Below, piece after piece: positions 7,474 to 16,979 of a stretch of 45,044 nucleotides of DNA. The notes under the pieces were generated by a model, which was not told the DNA's origin, made no database searches, and saw only the letters and a list, made by a program, of their open reading frames with translations. Each line of letters begins with the position of its first letter. Positions within the stretch are counted from its first letter, which is position 1. Origin of the DNA: Actinomycetota bacterium (lineage in GTDB: Bacteria > Actinomycetota > Actinomycetes > Nanopelagicales > Nanopelagicaceae); the NCBI GenBank assembly GCA_009698615.1, contig WLPU01000015.1, positions 1-45,044 on the forward strand. The letters run 5' to 3'. Made by a program: the position numbers and the translations under genes.

Positions 7474-9372
7474 GTGGCCGATCTTTCTGGAGAACTTATT
7501 GACAGCAGGTATGAGCTCCTGCGTCAGATTGCAACCGGAGGAATGGCCACTATTTATGAAGGGCTAGACACTCGCCTAGATCGTAAAGTAGCTGTAAAAA
7601 TCATGCACTCGCATCTGGCAAATGACGAAGAGTTTGTGAATAGGTTTATTCGAGAAGCAAAGGCTGCGGCGGCACTCACCCATCCCAATATTGTCGCCGT
7701 ACAAGATCAAGGGTGGAATCAAAGTGGCGTTCCAGCTGTATTTCTAGTGATGGAATTGATCGAGGGTCACACTCTTCGTGATTACCTTTTTGAACGGGGC
7801 AAACTTTCGCAGGAAGAAACGCTTAGGTACCTCATTCCTGTGCTTAGCGCTCTTGCTGCTGCGCATAAAGTTGGGATCGTCCATCGTGATATAAAACCCG
7901 AAAACATTCTGATCTCTTCATCGGGTTTCGTTAAAATTGCTGATTTTGGATTAGCAACTGGCGATCTCATAGGCAGAACTTTGACCACCGAATCAAGTGT
8001 CATATTGGGCAGCGTTTCCTATCTACCCCCCGAGCAGGTCCAACGGGGTGTGACGGATTCTCGAAGTGATGTCTATTCCGTAGGCATTGTTGCCTACGAA
8101 TTACTCACCGGAGAGAAACCTTTTGAGGGCCAAACTCCAATTGAAATTGCCTATAAACACGTCAACGAAAAAGTTCCAACGCCTTCGATGGTAGTCAAAG
8201 GAATTAATCCTTTAGTAGACGCCCTTGTCGCGCGAGCCACGAGCCTTAACCCCGATGATCGACCTCGTGATGCTGGTCAATTTCTCGATGAGATGAGAGA
8301 TGTGCTGGCCGTACTCGACCCAAAGCGAACCCAAATGAGCCTCGAACTCGATCTACCTGCGATGCCGGTGCGAGATAAATCTCGTAAAGGCTCGAGGGTT
8401 TCGACAGGCAAAACACCTCCAATCTCTGGCACAGTGTTAACTATGCCAGCGGCCAAAGAAAGTGTGCGCGCCAAAAAGAAGCGAGCAAGTGCGCGAGTTC
8501 AAAGGAATCGATGGGTTGCTCTTCTTATAGTGATCGCTCTATGTGCAGGAGGTTGGTACCTTCTTGTCGGTCCTGGAGTACGAATAGTTGTTCCTTCAGT
8601 TGCTGGGATGAGCGTTGCTGAAGCAAATCAGGCACTTGAGCCACTGGGATTGAAATCTGTTGTCGGCGAAGAAGTTTTTAGTGAAGATATTCCTAAGGGA
8701 AAGATTATTTCTTCAAAACCAGGTGGCGGCGGGAAGGTAAAAGCGGCGGGAACAGTCTCATTTACCCTCTCAAAAGGTCCAGAAAGATACCTAGTTCCAG
8801 ATGTGCATGGCATTACACCGGATGCCGCTACAGCGCTCATCATGAAAAGTCCCCTGAAGATTGGAAATGTAACAACAAGTTTTAGCTCAGATGTTCCTGA
8901 CGGAATTGTCATCAGCACCACACCTGCTGTCGGGACTTCGGTCACGCGAGACTCCACAATAGATATTTTAGTGAGCAAAGGAATTGAACTTGTGGTCATG
9001 AGTTCATATGTCGGAAAGAGTGGAGAGCAAGCATTAAACGAGCTCACCGATGCAGGATTTGATGTCACTTCCGACTTTGCCTTCAGCGACACAATCGCAA
9101 CGGGGGCCGTCATATCGCAAACACCAGATGTCGCGACCGCTGGTAAGGGTACGAAAGTTGTGCTCGTCGTATCAAAGGGATCTGAATCTGTCTTTATTCC
9201 AAATATCTATTCTTTAACCCAATCAAAAGCCACCAGCGCATTGCAGGACCTCGATTTGAAGGTGATGGTGAAGAAAATAGGTAAAGCCAAGATCAAATCC
9301 GTCACCAACATCTCCCCAAAGGTTGGCACCAAAGTTAAACGTGGCAGTACGGTCACCATCACAGTAGGGTAG
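7474..9372 (+). CDS. pknB: PASTA-domain Ser/Thr protein kinase
   Basis: This is a transmembrane Hanks-type kinase that senses peptidoglycan fragments. The kinase domain covers about residues 12-275: Gly loop ATGGMATIYEG, VAVK with ATP-binding K42, HRDIKPEN (D139 catalytic) and DFG (D157). A Lys/Arg-rich linker precedes one membrane helix (about 347-367). Four PASTA repeats follow to the C-terminus, each ending in a VSKG-like strand; these normally bind muropeptides or lipid II. Length 632 aa is typical of PknB. The usual rodA/pbpA/FHA neighbours are absent, so PknB versus PknL paralogy is uncertain. The start is GTG 7474; TAAGAT at 7462-7467 lies 6 nt upstream without a Shine-Dalgarno, suggesting a leaderless transcript. 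Confidence 0.9.
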   Translation: MADLSGELIDSRYELLRQIATGGMATIYEGLDTRLDRKVAVKIMHSHLANDEEFVNRFIREAKAAAALTHPNIVAVQDQGWNQSGVPAVFLVMELIEGHTLRDYLFERGKLSQEETLRYLIPVLSALAAAHKVGIVHRDIKPENILISSSGFVKIADFGLATGDLIGRTLTTESSVILGSVSYLPPEQVQRGVTDSRSDVYSVGIVAYELLTGEKPFEGQTPIEIAYKHVNEKVPTPSMVVKGINPLVDALVARATSLNPDDRPRDAGQFLDEMRDVLAVLDPKRTQMSLELDLPAMPVRDKSRKGSRVSTGKTPPISGTVLTMPAAKESVRAKKKRASARVQRNRWVALLIVIALCAGGWYLLVGPGVRIVVPSVAGMSVAEANQALEPLGLKSVVGEEVFSEDIPKGKIISSKPGGGGKVKAAGTVSFTLSKGPERYLVPDVHGITPDAATALIMKSPLKIGNVTTSFSSDVPDGIVISTTPAVGTSVTRDSTIDILVSKGIELVVMSSYVGKSGEQALNELTDAGFDVTSDFAFSDTIATGAVISQTPDVATAGKGTKVVLVVSKGSESVFIPNIYSLTQSKATSALQDLDLKVMVKKIGKAKIKSVTNISPKVGTKVKRGSTVTITVG

Positions 9373-9376
9373 GCAA

Positions 9377-10234
9377 ATGTCTGCTACCCGCCCGCGTATT
9401 GGAGCGCACGTTCCAACATCGGGTGGAATGGCAAAACGATCTATTGCTTACGCCCTTGACGTAAAAGCAGAAGCGATACAAGTATTTGCCTCGAACCCAC
9501 GAGGATGGGCAATGCCAGAGGCAAACTTTGAAGCAGATGAAGCCTTTCGTACTAAAGCTGGTGAATTAGATATTGCAACTTATGTCCATGCTCCATTTCT
9601 CATTAACCTCGGGTCGCCAACGGTAGGAACATACGAAAACTCCCTTGCTTCAACTGCTTATTCACTCAAGCGGGGCGCTGAAATCGGCGCACTCGGAGTT
9701 GTTATTCATACTGGCTCTGCTGTTGACGTTAACCATGTCGCACAAGCGTGGAAGCAAATCCACGAAGGCATGATGCCCGTATTGAACTCACTCGGTGATG
9801 ACGCTCCCACACTTCTCTTAGAGCCCACCGCCGGGCAAGGCCAATCGCTGGTAAAGAAACTCGACGATCTCACTAAATACTTAGAAGCCCTCGAATTTCA
9901 TCCCAAAGTAGGGATTTGTCTTGACACATGTCATGTCTTTGCAGCTGGCCACGATATTTCCATTAAGGGTGGAATGACGGAAACTTTAGACTTATTAGTT
10001 TCAATTGCGGGAGCAGAACGAATCCAACTGATACATGCAAATGATTCCAAGGATGTTTGCGGGGCGCTGAAGGATCGTCATGAGAATATCGGTGATGGCA
10101 AAATTGGCGTCGATCCATTTAAGGAACTTCTAGCCCATCCTGCTGTCTCTAACGCTCCCCTAATACTAGAAACCCCTGGGCAAGAACTTGAGCACGGAAA
10201 AGAAGTTGCACTCTTGAAGAAAATGCGCGGATGA
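9377..10234 (+). CDS. nfo: Deoxyribonuclease IV (AP endonuclease)
   Basis: Endonuclease IV cleaves abasic sites during base excision repair using three zinc ions in a TIM barrel. Family hallmarks are the start RIGAHVPTSGG, YVHAPFLINL, LLLEPTAGQG with a metal-ligand Glu, GICLDTCHVFAAGHD, and LIHANDSKD near the C-terminus. Length is 285 aa, normal. It starts 4 bp after the kinase stop, with AGGGTAGG just upstream, and its stop overlaps the following EamA gene by 4 bp. The three genes probably form one operon. Confidence 0.93.
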   Translation: MSATRPRIGAHVPTSGGMAKRSIAYALDVKAEAIQVFASNPRGWAMPEANFEADEAFRTKAGELDIATYVHAPFLINLGSPTVGTYENSLASTAYSLKRGAEIGALGVVIHTGSAVDVNHVAQAWKQIHEGMMPVLNSLGDDAPTLLLEPTAGQGQSLVKKLDDLTKYLEALEFHPKVGICLDTCHVFAAGHDISIKGGMTETLDLLVSIAGAERIQLIHANDSKDVCGALKDRHENIGDGKIGVDPFKELLAHPAVSNAPLILETPGQELEHGKEVALLKKMRG

Positions 10235-11079
10235 GCAAACACGTACGGCTTGCGCCAGTTGCCCTCCTGCTCGTTTCTGCAATGTGGGGATCTACATTTT
10301 TTTTAATGAAAGATGCCATCCAGCGGCAAGATGTCTATAGCTTTTTATTTTCCCGCTTTGGATTCGCTGCTCTGGCGATGCTTATTTTGCGACCACAGGT
10401 AATCAAACATTTTTCCAAAGATTTACTCTTACGTGGATTTATTGCGGGAACATTCTTGGCGTCGGGTTACATCTTGCAAACTCTAGGCCTTGCACGCTCG
10501 AGCGCCGCAGTCACCGGATTTGTCACAGGACTTTATGTCGTCATAACTCCATTACTGGCAGCTGTGGTCTTGGGCCATCGCATAGCAGGCAAACTTTGGG
10601 GTTATGTTGCTGTCGCAACAATCGGACTCGCTTTACTCTCTTTACATGGGTGGGCGATGGGCACTGGTGAATTCCTAGTATTTGGCAGCGCCATTGCATT
10701 TGCCTGCCATATCATCTGCCTTGCTCGATGGAGCAGCGGGCGAGACACCTACGCCCTCACGATTATCCAATTAAGCACCTGTGCACTTTTTTCTGGATTA
10801 GGAACTATTAAGGATGGATATCTTGCTCCGCCCGATCAAGGCATCTGGGCTGTTGTAATTTTCACCGCCATTTTTGCAACTGTGATTGCCTTCATTGTTC
10901 AGACGTGGTCACAGGCTCACATCGCACCTACTAAAGTGGCAGTGATCCTGACGATGGAAACAGTATTCGCGGCAATTTTTGCCGTAATTTTCGGTGGCGA
11001 AATATTGACACTGCGAGTTGCCTTAGGAGGCGCGCTGGTTGTCATCGCCATGTTCCTAATCGTGCTTCAAGAAGCGTGA
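10231..11079 (+). CDS. EamA/DMT-superfamily transporter
   Basis: This 282-residue protein has about ten hydrophobic helices in two EamA repeats. The first repeat shows the typical MWGSTFFLMK opening and LARSSAAVTGFVTGLYVVITP, and the second repeat has WSQAHIAPTKVAVILTMETVFAA. Family members export or import metabolites, often amino acids or purines; the substrate is not predictable here. The ATG overlaps the nfo stop as ATGA, so it is co-translated. Confidence 0.85.
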   Translation: MSKHVRLAPVALLLVSAMWGSTFFLMKDAIQRQDVYSFLFSRFGFAALAMLILRPQVIKHFSKDLLLRGFIAGTFLASGYILQTLGLARSSAAVTGFVTGLYVVITPLLAAVVLGHRIAGKLWGYVAVATIGLALLSLHGWAMGTGEFLVFGSAIAFACHIICLARWSSGRDTYALTIIQLSTCALFSGLGTIKDGYLAPPDQGIWAVVIFTAIFATVIAFIVQTWSQAHIAPTKVAVILTMETVFAAIFAVIFGGEILTLRVALGGALVVIAMFLIVLQEA

Positions 11080-11091
11080 GATACTCAGACT

Positions 11092-12141
11092 ATGCGCGTT
11101 GACCTTCGTTCTGACACCGTTACAACTCCTTCGCAGTCAATGCGCGAGCTCATGGCTCAAGCACCAGTGGGCGATGACGTGTATGGGGAAGATCCAACGG
11201 TAAATGCCCTAGAAGAACGCGTGGCGGCAATGTTTGGGAAAGAAGCCGCCGTATTCACTCCCTCAGGTTCTCTTGCTAACCAACTTGGAGTGCGAATATT
11301 GGTTGCTCCCGGCGAGGAACTTTTAACGGAAACTAATTCACACATTGTCAGAGCCGAACTAGGCGGCAGCGCAGTCTTTGGGGGCATCACTACTCGTACG
11401 TGGCAAGCTGCCCGCGGGCTACTACGTGCAAGTGATGCTCTTGAAATTGCACGCCCTAATTCTGGCCCATACATGGTTTCGACAACTGCTATCGCTGTGG
11501 AGAACACTCACAACTTCGGTGGTGGAACGATTCAACCGATCGAAGAGATTGCATTACTCCGCAAGGAATCTCTCGGCCTTGGCCTTTCGATGCACCTTGA
11601 TGGTGCGCGCATTTGGAATGCTCATATTGCATCGGGAGTTTCATTTTTAGAATATGGAAAGCACTTCGACACGATCAGCATTTGCTTTTCCAAGGGCCTT
11701 GGAGCACCAGTTGGCTCCGCCATGCTCTCCACGAAAGCCAACGTCACAAGAGCCCGTGTATGGCGCAAGCGCTACGGCTCCGGAATGCGCCAGGTAGGCA
11801 TTCTTGCCGCAGCCGCTCACTACGCCCTAGATACCAACCTTCCCCTTTTGTCACACGATCACCGACGTGCACAATTCCTCGCCAAGCGCGCTCACTCCGT
11901 AGCGCCATCCACAATTGATCCTGCACTCGTCGATACAAATATTGTCGCGCTAGATCTGCGCGAACTTCCTGTTACCGCTGCAGAATTTGTGGAGATGGTT
12001 GCACCTGAAGGAGTTCTCATTGGAGCATTTGGAACTAATTTCGCTCGAATAGTCACTCACTTAGACATCGATGATGCTGCAATGGAATATGCAGCAGATG
12101 TGATCGCTGATGCTCTAAAGCGCACCCTCATGTCGAAGTAA
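11092..12141 (+). CDS. ltaE: Low-specificity L-threonine aldolase
   Basis: This PLP enzyme cleaves threonine or allo-threonine to glycine and acetaldehyde. It begins with the family signature DLRSDTVTTPS and has GDDVYGEDPTV, HLDGARIWNA (the Asp contacts the PLP ring nitrogen) and SKGLGAPVGS with the PLP-binding Lys at about residue 201. Length 349 aa is typical. No Shine-Dalgarno is visible. GATACT (11080-11085), right after the upstream EamA stop, ends 6 nt before the ATG, so the gene probably has its own leaderless promoter. Its 3' end overlaps the convergent ogt gene by 27 bp. Confidence 0.93.
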   Translation: MRVDLRSDTVTTPSQSMRELMAQAPVGDDVYGEDPTVNALEERVAAMFGKEAAVFTPSGSLANQLGVRILVAPGEELLTETNSHIVRAELGGSAVFGGITTRTWQAARGLLRASDALEIARPNSGPYMVSTTAIAVENTHNFGGGTIQPIEEIALLRKESLGLGLSMHLDGARIWNAHIASGVSFLEYGKHFDTISICFSKGLGAPVGSAMLSTKANVTRARVWRKRYGSGMRQVGILAAAAHYALDTNLPLLSHDHRRAQFLAKRAHSVAPSTIDPALVDTNIVALDLRELPVTAAEFVEMVAPEGVLIGAFGTNFARIVTHLDIDDAAMEYAADVIADALKRTLMSK

Positions 12142-12591
12142 CCATTCTTTCGCAGGCAGACCGTAGGCATAATTTCCCAATGCTCCTCCAGTTTTTACAA
12201 CTCGATGGCAAGGAACCACTAAAACAATTCCATTTTTTGCACAGGCTGTGCCTGCAGCTCTTACAGCCGCGGACGACCCGGAACGTTGGGCTAAGTCAGC
12301 GTAGGAAAGAACTTTCCCCGCCTTAATTTTTCGCATTGCTTTCCATGCTGTTTGAGAGAAAGCAGGACCTGGTTGTCGCACCAAAATAGCATTTATCGCA
12401 TCGATATCTCCATCAAAATAGTCATCGATCAGATCGGAGATAATTGGAATCTTCTTTACTTGCTGAACTCCGCTGAGTGAGACTTCAGAAAACGAAAGTT
12501 CTCCAAAACTTGCAGCTAGTAGAACGTGTTCATCTGCTATCAATTGCAGGGTGCCTATTGGTGTTTTCTTTGCGCTCGACAGAAGAGACAT
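12115..12591 (-). CDS. ogt: Methylated-DNA--protein-cysteine methyltransferase
   Basis: This suicide repair enzyme moves the alkyl group from O6-alkylguanine to its own cysteine. The active-site motif VVPCHRVV places the acceptor Cys at about residue 128, followed by the characteristic GALGNYAYGLPAKEWLL helix region. The FSQTAWKAMRKIKAGKVLSY segment carries the DNA-binding part. Length is 158 aa, as expected for an Ogt without an Ada domain. It lies directly downstream of the DAHP synthase gene (9-bp gap) on the same strand and overlaps ltaE at its 3' end. Confidence 0.92.
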   Translation of the reverse strand: MSLLSSAKKTPIGTLQLIADEHVLLAASFGELSFSEVSLSGVQQVKKIPIISDLIDDYFDGDIDAINAILVRQPGPAFSQTAWKAMRKIKAGKVLSYADLAQRSGSSAAVRAAGTACAKNGIVLVVPCHRVVKTGGALGNYAYGLPAKEWLLRHEGAL

Positions 12592-12600
12592 TACGCAAGA

Positions 12601-13944
12601 TTAACGATCGCGGAGCATCTCCGCCACTAGAAAAGCGAGCTCTAATGACTGAGCATGATTTAATCGCGGATCGCAGGCGCTCTCGTAACGGGTAGAAAGA
12701 TCCTCATGTGAAATGTTTTCTCCCCCACCAACACATTCGGTCACATCATCGCCAGTGAGTTCAATATGAATACCCCCTGGATGGGTCCCGAGGGCCTTGT
12801 GGACTTCAAAAAAGCCCTTGACCTCATCGAGAACATCTTCAAAACTACGCGTCTTATAACCACTTGGAGCCTCATATGTATTGCCGTGCATCGGATCACA
12901 GACCCACAGCACTTGAGCTCCAGATTTTGTAACTCCATCAACAAGGGGTGGCAGTGCTTCGCGAATCTTGCTAGCGCCCATACGAGTAATGAATGTGAGT
13001 CGTCCAGGTTCACGATTTGGGTCGAGCTTGTCTATTAGCGCCAAAGCATCAGCGACGGTGGATTTTGGCCCAAGCTTGACGCCAATTGGATTTCGCACCT
13101 TTGAAGCAAAATCTACGTGCGCCCCATCTAATTGCCGAGTGCGTTCACCAATCCAAATAAAATGTGCAGAAACGTCATACGGCAATTGAGTCCTTGAATC
13201 AATACGAGTGAGCGCCTTTTCGTATTCAAGAATGAGAGCCTCATGGCTTGAAAAGAAATCAACTGTCTTGAATGCTTCTGGGTCGACGCCAGCAGATTTC
13301 ATGAACTCAAGGGCTCGGCCGATTTCCTTTGCCATCTCTTCATAGCGAACTCCAACGGATGAATCTCTAATGAATCCCTTGTTCCATTCGTGTACCTGAC
13401 GAAGGTCTGCAAAACCACCTTGAGTAAAGGCACGAACTAAATTCAGTGTTGATGCAGAAGTGTTGTAAACCTTAACAAGGCGCTGCGGGTCAGGGGTACG
13501 CGACTCCTCTGTGAAATCCAAACCATTGACTGCATCGCCCCGGTATGCAGGTAAAGTGACATTGCCTCGAGTTTCAGAATCGTTTGACCTGGGCTTAGCA
13601 AATTGCCCAGCCATGCGGCCAACTTTGACGACAGGCAAACTGGAGTGATACTGCAAAACTGCAGCCATCTGCAGAATCGTCTTAATGCGATTCCGAATGG
13701 AATCTGCAGTAGCCGCTGCAAATGTTTCGGCGCAATCTCCACCTTGTAACCAAAATGCTTTACCTGCTGCTGCATCAGCGATCCGTGCCTTCAAGTTATC
13801 GCACTCGCCAGCAAAAACTAATGGAGGAAGAATCTTTAACTCGGCAACAGCGGCCTTAATAGGTGCGCCATCATTTCCTCCCGGCCATTGAGGCTGCTGG
13901 GCAGCGACAAGTCCTGGAGTAAAGAGGGAATCTAAAGTGACCAT
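12601..13944 (-). CDS. aroG: 3-Deoxy-7-phosphoheptulonate synthase, class II
   Basis: This condenses phosphoenolpyruvate and erythrose-4-phosphate, the first step of the shikimate pathway. It is the plant/actinobacterial class II type: FAGECDNLKARI, FWLQGGDCAETF with the metal-binding Cys, VKVGRMAGQFAKPRS, and near the end WVCDPMHGNT and GGIHIELTGDDVTECVGG. Length 447 aa is normal. It is preceded by pfkA and followed by ogt on the same strand. The N-terminal extension of about 25 residues before the core is usual for this class and forms part of the regulatory interface. Confidence 0.95.
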   Translation of the reverse strand: MVTLDSLFTPGLVAAQQPQWPGGNDGAPIKAAVAELKILPPLVFAGECDNLKARIADAAAGKAFWLQGGDCAETFAAATADSIRNRIKTILQMAAVLQYHSSLPVVKVGRMAGQFAKPRSNDSETRGNVTLPAYRGDAVNGLDFTEESRTPDPQRLVKVYNTSASTLNLVRAFTQGGFADLRQVHEWNKGFIRDSSVGVRYEEMAKEIGRALEFMKSAGVDPEAFKTVDFFSSHEALILEYEKALTRIDSRTQLPYDVSAHFIWIGERTRQLDGAHVDFASKVRNPIGVKLGPKSTVADALALIDKLDPNREPGRLTFITRMGASKIREALPPLVDGVTKSGAQVLWVCDPMHGNTYEAPSGYKTRSFEDVLDEVKGFFEVHKALGTHPGGIHIELTGDDVTECVGGGENISHEDLSTRYESACDPRLNHAQSLELAFLVAEMLRDR

Positions 13945-13995
13945 AGTTGCTTAGAGTAGAGAATTCATCGGTGATCGCGTAGGTAATTACCCCGC

Positions 13996-15057
13996 TTAAC
14001 CGAAGAAAATCTCTGCTTCCTGATAGCGAGCCAGATCCACAGTCTTAAGTTTTTCGGTAGCCGAAATAAGTGGAACTCGGACTATGTCTGTGCCATGTAA
14101 GGCAACCATTTTGCCCCAATCGCCTTCATGGGCCGCAGTGATGGCGTGGAGGCCAAACCGGGTAGCAAGTACACGATCAAATGCAGTGGGAGAGCCACCG
14201 CGCTGAACATGTCCAAGCACTGTTGTCCGCGCTTCTTTGCCAGTGCGGATTTCGATTTCTTGAGCCAACCATTCTCCAATTCCTGAAAGTTTGACGTGAC
14301 CAAACGCATCTTTTGTTTCATCTTTGACAACCATGTCACCGTCTTGAGGAATCGCGCCCTCTGCAACAACAATGATTGGCGCGTAATTAGTTTTAAAACG
14401 AGATTCAACCCATTCGCATACTTTTGCCACAGAGAACTTTTGCTCAGGAATCAAAATACAGGCAGCGCCTCCGGCTAACCCGGAATGAAGTGCGATCCAA
14501 CCCGCATGGCGACCCATGACTTCAACGATAAGAGCGCGATGATGAGACTCTGCAGTGGTGTGAAGGCGATCAATCGCCTCGACAGCAATATTGACCGCTG
14601 TATCGAAACCAAATGTGTAGTCCGTGTTATTGAGGTCATTATCAATGGTCTTGGGAACGCCAATGACTTTGACACCCAGGCCATCTAGTTTTGTTGCAAC
14701 TCCGAGGGTGTCCTCTCCGCCGATGGCAATGAGCGCATCGATTCCAGAAGTGGCAAGATTTTCTTTAATTCGTTCAACGCCGTTTTCAATCTTAAAAGGA
14801 TTTGTCCGAGAAGAACCTAGGATTGTTCCACCACGTGGCAAGATTCCTCTAGTTGCGGCAATATCCAAAGGCATTGTTAAACCTTCGAGAGTGCCTCTCC
14901 ATCCATCGCGAAAACCTACAAATTCGTGTCCGTACTCTTTGACACCTTTGCGCACTACAGCGCGAATAACTGCATTGAGCCCGGGGCAATCTCCCCCGCC
15001 AGTTAAAACACCAATTCGCATTTCTTTAGCTCCAACGCTCGATTGAGCAGTCATCAT
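13996..15057 (-). CDS. pfkA: 6-Phosphofructokinase, probably pyrophosphate-dependent
   Basis: This PfkA-family enzyme phosphorylates fructose-6-phosphate. The nucleotide loop is LTGGGDCPGLNAVIR. Two positions usually separate phosphoryl donors: the loop here reads GGEDT with Asp at about residue 116, where ATP enzymes have Gly, and PKTIDND with Lys at about 136. Asp plus Lys is the pattern of PPi-dependent enzymes such as that of Amycolatopsis, so the donor is inferred to be pyrophosphate and the reaction reversible. Length is 353 aa counted from ATG 15057; ATG 15054 is equally possible, and MRIGVL begins at 15021. A TAATAC hexamer lies 5-8 nt upstream. Confidence 0.9.
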   Translation of the reverse strand: MMTAQSSVGAKEMRIGVLTGGGDCPGLNAVIRAVVRKGVKEYGHEFVGFRDGWRGTLEGLTMPLDIAATRGILPRGGTILGSSRTNPFKIENGVERIKENLATSGIDALIAIGGEDTLGVATKLDGLGVKVIGVPKTIDNDLNNTDYTFGFDTAVNIAVEAIDRLHTTAESHHRALIVEVMGRHAGWIALHSGLAGGAACILIPEQKFSVAKVCEWVESRFKTNYAPIIVVAEGAIPQDGDMVVKDETKDAFGHVKLSGIGEWLAQEIEIRTGKEARTTVLGHVQRGGSPTAFDRVLATRFGLHAITAAHEGDWGKMVALHGTDIVRVPLISATEKLKTVDLARYQEAEIFFG

Positions 15058-15152
15058 TCAAAGTATTAGTCAACACTGACAGGGCCTAGTCTAACTAAGT
15101 CATCGGCATTCAACGAATTGTGTTTTCTATGCTTTTCCTGCTAAAAACACCT

Positions 15153-16088
15153 ATGCCTTTAGCCCCAGAATTTGTTGAATTTCTAAAAATACGTGCTGCC
15201 GCTGCCTTGCCGGAAGTGTGGCAGGCCCCAGTGCGCGTCTCTCGAGCAGGCACCTACGGCCGTGTTGACGTTGCTGGAATTCCAGAAGAAATCTTTTCTC
15301 TCACTAACCGATTCATACCAGGGCCTACCTCAGACCTACCGATTCGAATTTATCGTCCCACTAATTCTCAGGACGCACCAGCAATAGTCTATTTCCATGG
15401 AGGGGGCTGGGTCGTAAATTTCATCGACATTTATGATGCAGGCTTAACTGCACTTGCAAATAGAACGGGCTCAGTAATTATTGCGGTCAGTTATCAAAAA
15501 GCGCCCGAGCATCCCTATCCGATTCCATTTGATGATTGTTATGCAGCATTTTTGTGGACCCACGAAAACGCCAAGGAATTGGGAATTAATGCAAAAAAAA
15601 TCGGAGTGAGCGGAGATAGCGCTGGAGGCAATTTAGCTGCTGCGGTTGCACTCAAAGCGCGTGATGCCAATGGTCCCTCGATTGCATATCAATTCCTAAT
15701 CTATCCAGGGGTGGGTCGCGACCTGAATACGAGTACCTATAAATCCTTTGAAACTGGTTTTGGTTTATCTCGTCACTCCATGGAATGGTTTTGGCAGCAA
15801 TATTTGCAAGGCACATCTCATGATCAAGATCCATATGCGGTGCCAATGAGCGCGAAGAGTTTTGTCAACTTGCCACCAACAATCACCATTACAGCTGAAT
15901 TTGATCCGCTCAAAGACGATGGGGTTATCTATGACAAGGTACTTCGCGAAGCTAAAGTGAAGACTTATTACAAAGATTACGCAGGAATGATTCATGGATT
16001 TTTGATCATGGGATCAGTAACGAAAACAGCAGATATTGCGATCACTGAATGTTCAGAGTGGATTCTAGAAATCCTCAATGCGATCTAA
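15153..16088 (+). CDS. Alpha/beta-hydrolase, hormone-sensitive-lipase-type esterase
   Basis: This is an acetyl-esterase/lipase-like enzyme. It has the oxyanion motif YFHGGGWV, the nucleophile elbow GDSAGGN, the acid in FDPLKD and the His in MIHGF, so a full Ser-Asp-His triad is present. The physiological substrate is unknown. The frame is open upstream, with possible starts at GTG 15120 and ATG 15129. I prefer ATG 15153 because the resulting MPLAPEFVEFL opening fits the family and no Shine-Dalgarno supports the earlier ones. It is divergent from pfkA and is followed on the same strand by an EamA transporter 24 bp later. Confidence 0.85.
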   Translation: MPLAPEFVEFLKIRAAAALPEVWQAPVRVSRAGTYGRVDVAGIPEEIFSLTNRFIPGPTSDLPIRIYRPTNSQDAPAIVYFHGGGWVVNFIDIYDAGLTALANRTGSVIIAVSYQKAPEHPYPIPFDDCYAAFLWTHENAKELGINAKKIGVSGDSAGGNLAAAVALKARDANGPSIAYQFLIYPGVGRDLNTSTYKSFETGFGLSRHSMEWFWQQYLQGTSHDQDPYAVPMSAKSFVNLPPTITITAEFDPLKDDGVIYDKVLREAKVKTYYKDYAGMIHGFLIMGSVTKTADIAITECSEWILEILNAI

Positions 16089-16112
16089 ACCTCGACACAG
16101 GGCACTGTCTAG

Positions 16113-16979
16113 ATGACACGCAAGAATTGGCTACTTTTTGTCTTGGCTGGATTCCTATGGGGCATTCCTTACCTATTCTTGCGCATAGCCGTTCGTGAAT
16201 TTGAGCCAGGATGGATAGTTTTTGCTCGCCTAGTTATCGGTGCAGCAATCCTTATCCCTATTTCTGTAAAACAGGGAACCCTGGCTGCAGCAATGAAAGG
16301 GTGGAAGTTTGTACTTCTCTACGCAATTACAGAAATGGTTTTCCCTTGGTATCTAATTACAAAGGCTGAAACCGAGATTTCATCTGGACTCACAGCGCTT
16401 CTCATAGCTTCTGTGCCCATATGGTCAACAATCTTTGCTTCACTCCATGGCGACAAAACCGTTTGGCACCATAAGCGACTTGTTGGCATGCTGATCGGTT
16501 TCCTAGGCGTCTTTCTTCTTGTTGGGATCGAAAGTCTTTCCGGGCACAGCGCGCTGTGGGCAATTATTTTTGTGCTCGTTGCCTCAGTTGGATATGGGTA
16601 TGCGGTAAACATGATTACTCAAAAGCTTCCAAATGTTTCCGGAGTCGCTGTCAATGCTGTGGGAATGGGAATGGCCGCCCTTATCTACACGCCCTTTGGA
16701 ATCCTCCAGTGGCCCCGTCATCACATTTCCGCAAGCGCAATATTCGCGATCGTGGTGCTTGGCGTTCTTTGCACCGCAGCAGCATTTATCGTCTTCTTTG
16801 CAGTCATGGACGAAATTGGCGCTGCCCGAGCATCCCTAGTGACATACCTCAATACCGCCTTTGCCGTGGTACTTGGAGTTCTCATTCTTTCGGAACCGCT
16901 CACCCTAGGAATTGCGATTGGACTTCCGCTGGTCTTACTTGGTTCATACCTAGCCAGTCGAAAAACTAAAACTTCTTAG
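16113..16979 (+). CDS. EamA/DMT-superfamily transporter (second copy)
   Basis: This 288-residue protein has ten predicted helices in two EamA repeats, opening with FVLAGFLWGIPYLFLRIAV and ending in a basic tail. The second repeat contains DEIGAARASLVTYLNTAFAVVLGV, the usual helix 8-9 region. It is clearly different from the copy at 10231 and not a recent duplicate. Substrate is unknown. The 3' end overlaps the convergent era gene by 4 bp (TTAG). Confidence 0.85.
   Translation: MTRKNWLLFVLAGFLWGIPYLFLRIAVREFEPGWIVFARLVIGAAILIPISVKQGTLAAAMKGWKFVLLYAITEMVFPWYLITKAETEISSGLTALLIASVPIWSTIFASLHGDKTVWHHKRLVGMLIGFLGVFLLVGIESLSGHSALWAIIFVLVASVGYGYAVNMITQKLPNVSGVAVNAVGMGMAALIYTPFGILQWPRHHISASAIFAIVVLGVLCTAAAFIVFFAVMDEIGAARASLVTYLNTAFAVVLGVLILSEPLTLGIAIGLPLVLLGSYLASRKTKTS

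Noticed and set aside
10231-16979. The two EamA transporters as a tandem duplication
   Set aside because: The proteins differ throughout and are 5 kb apart with unrelated genes between them; they are simply two family members.
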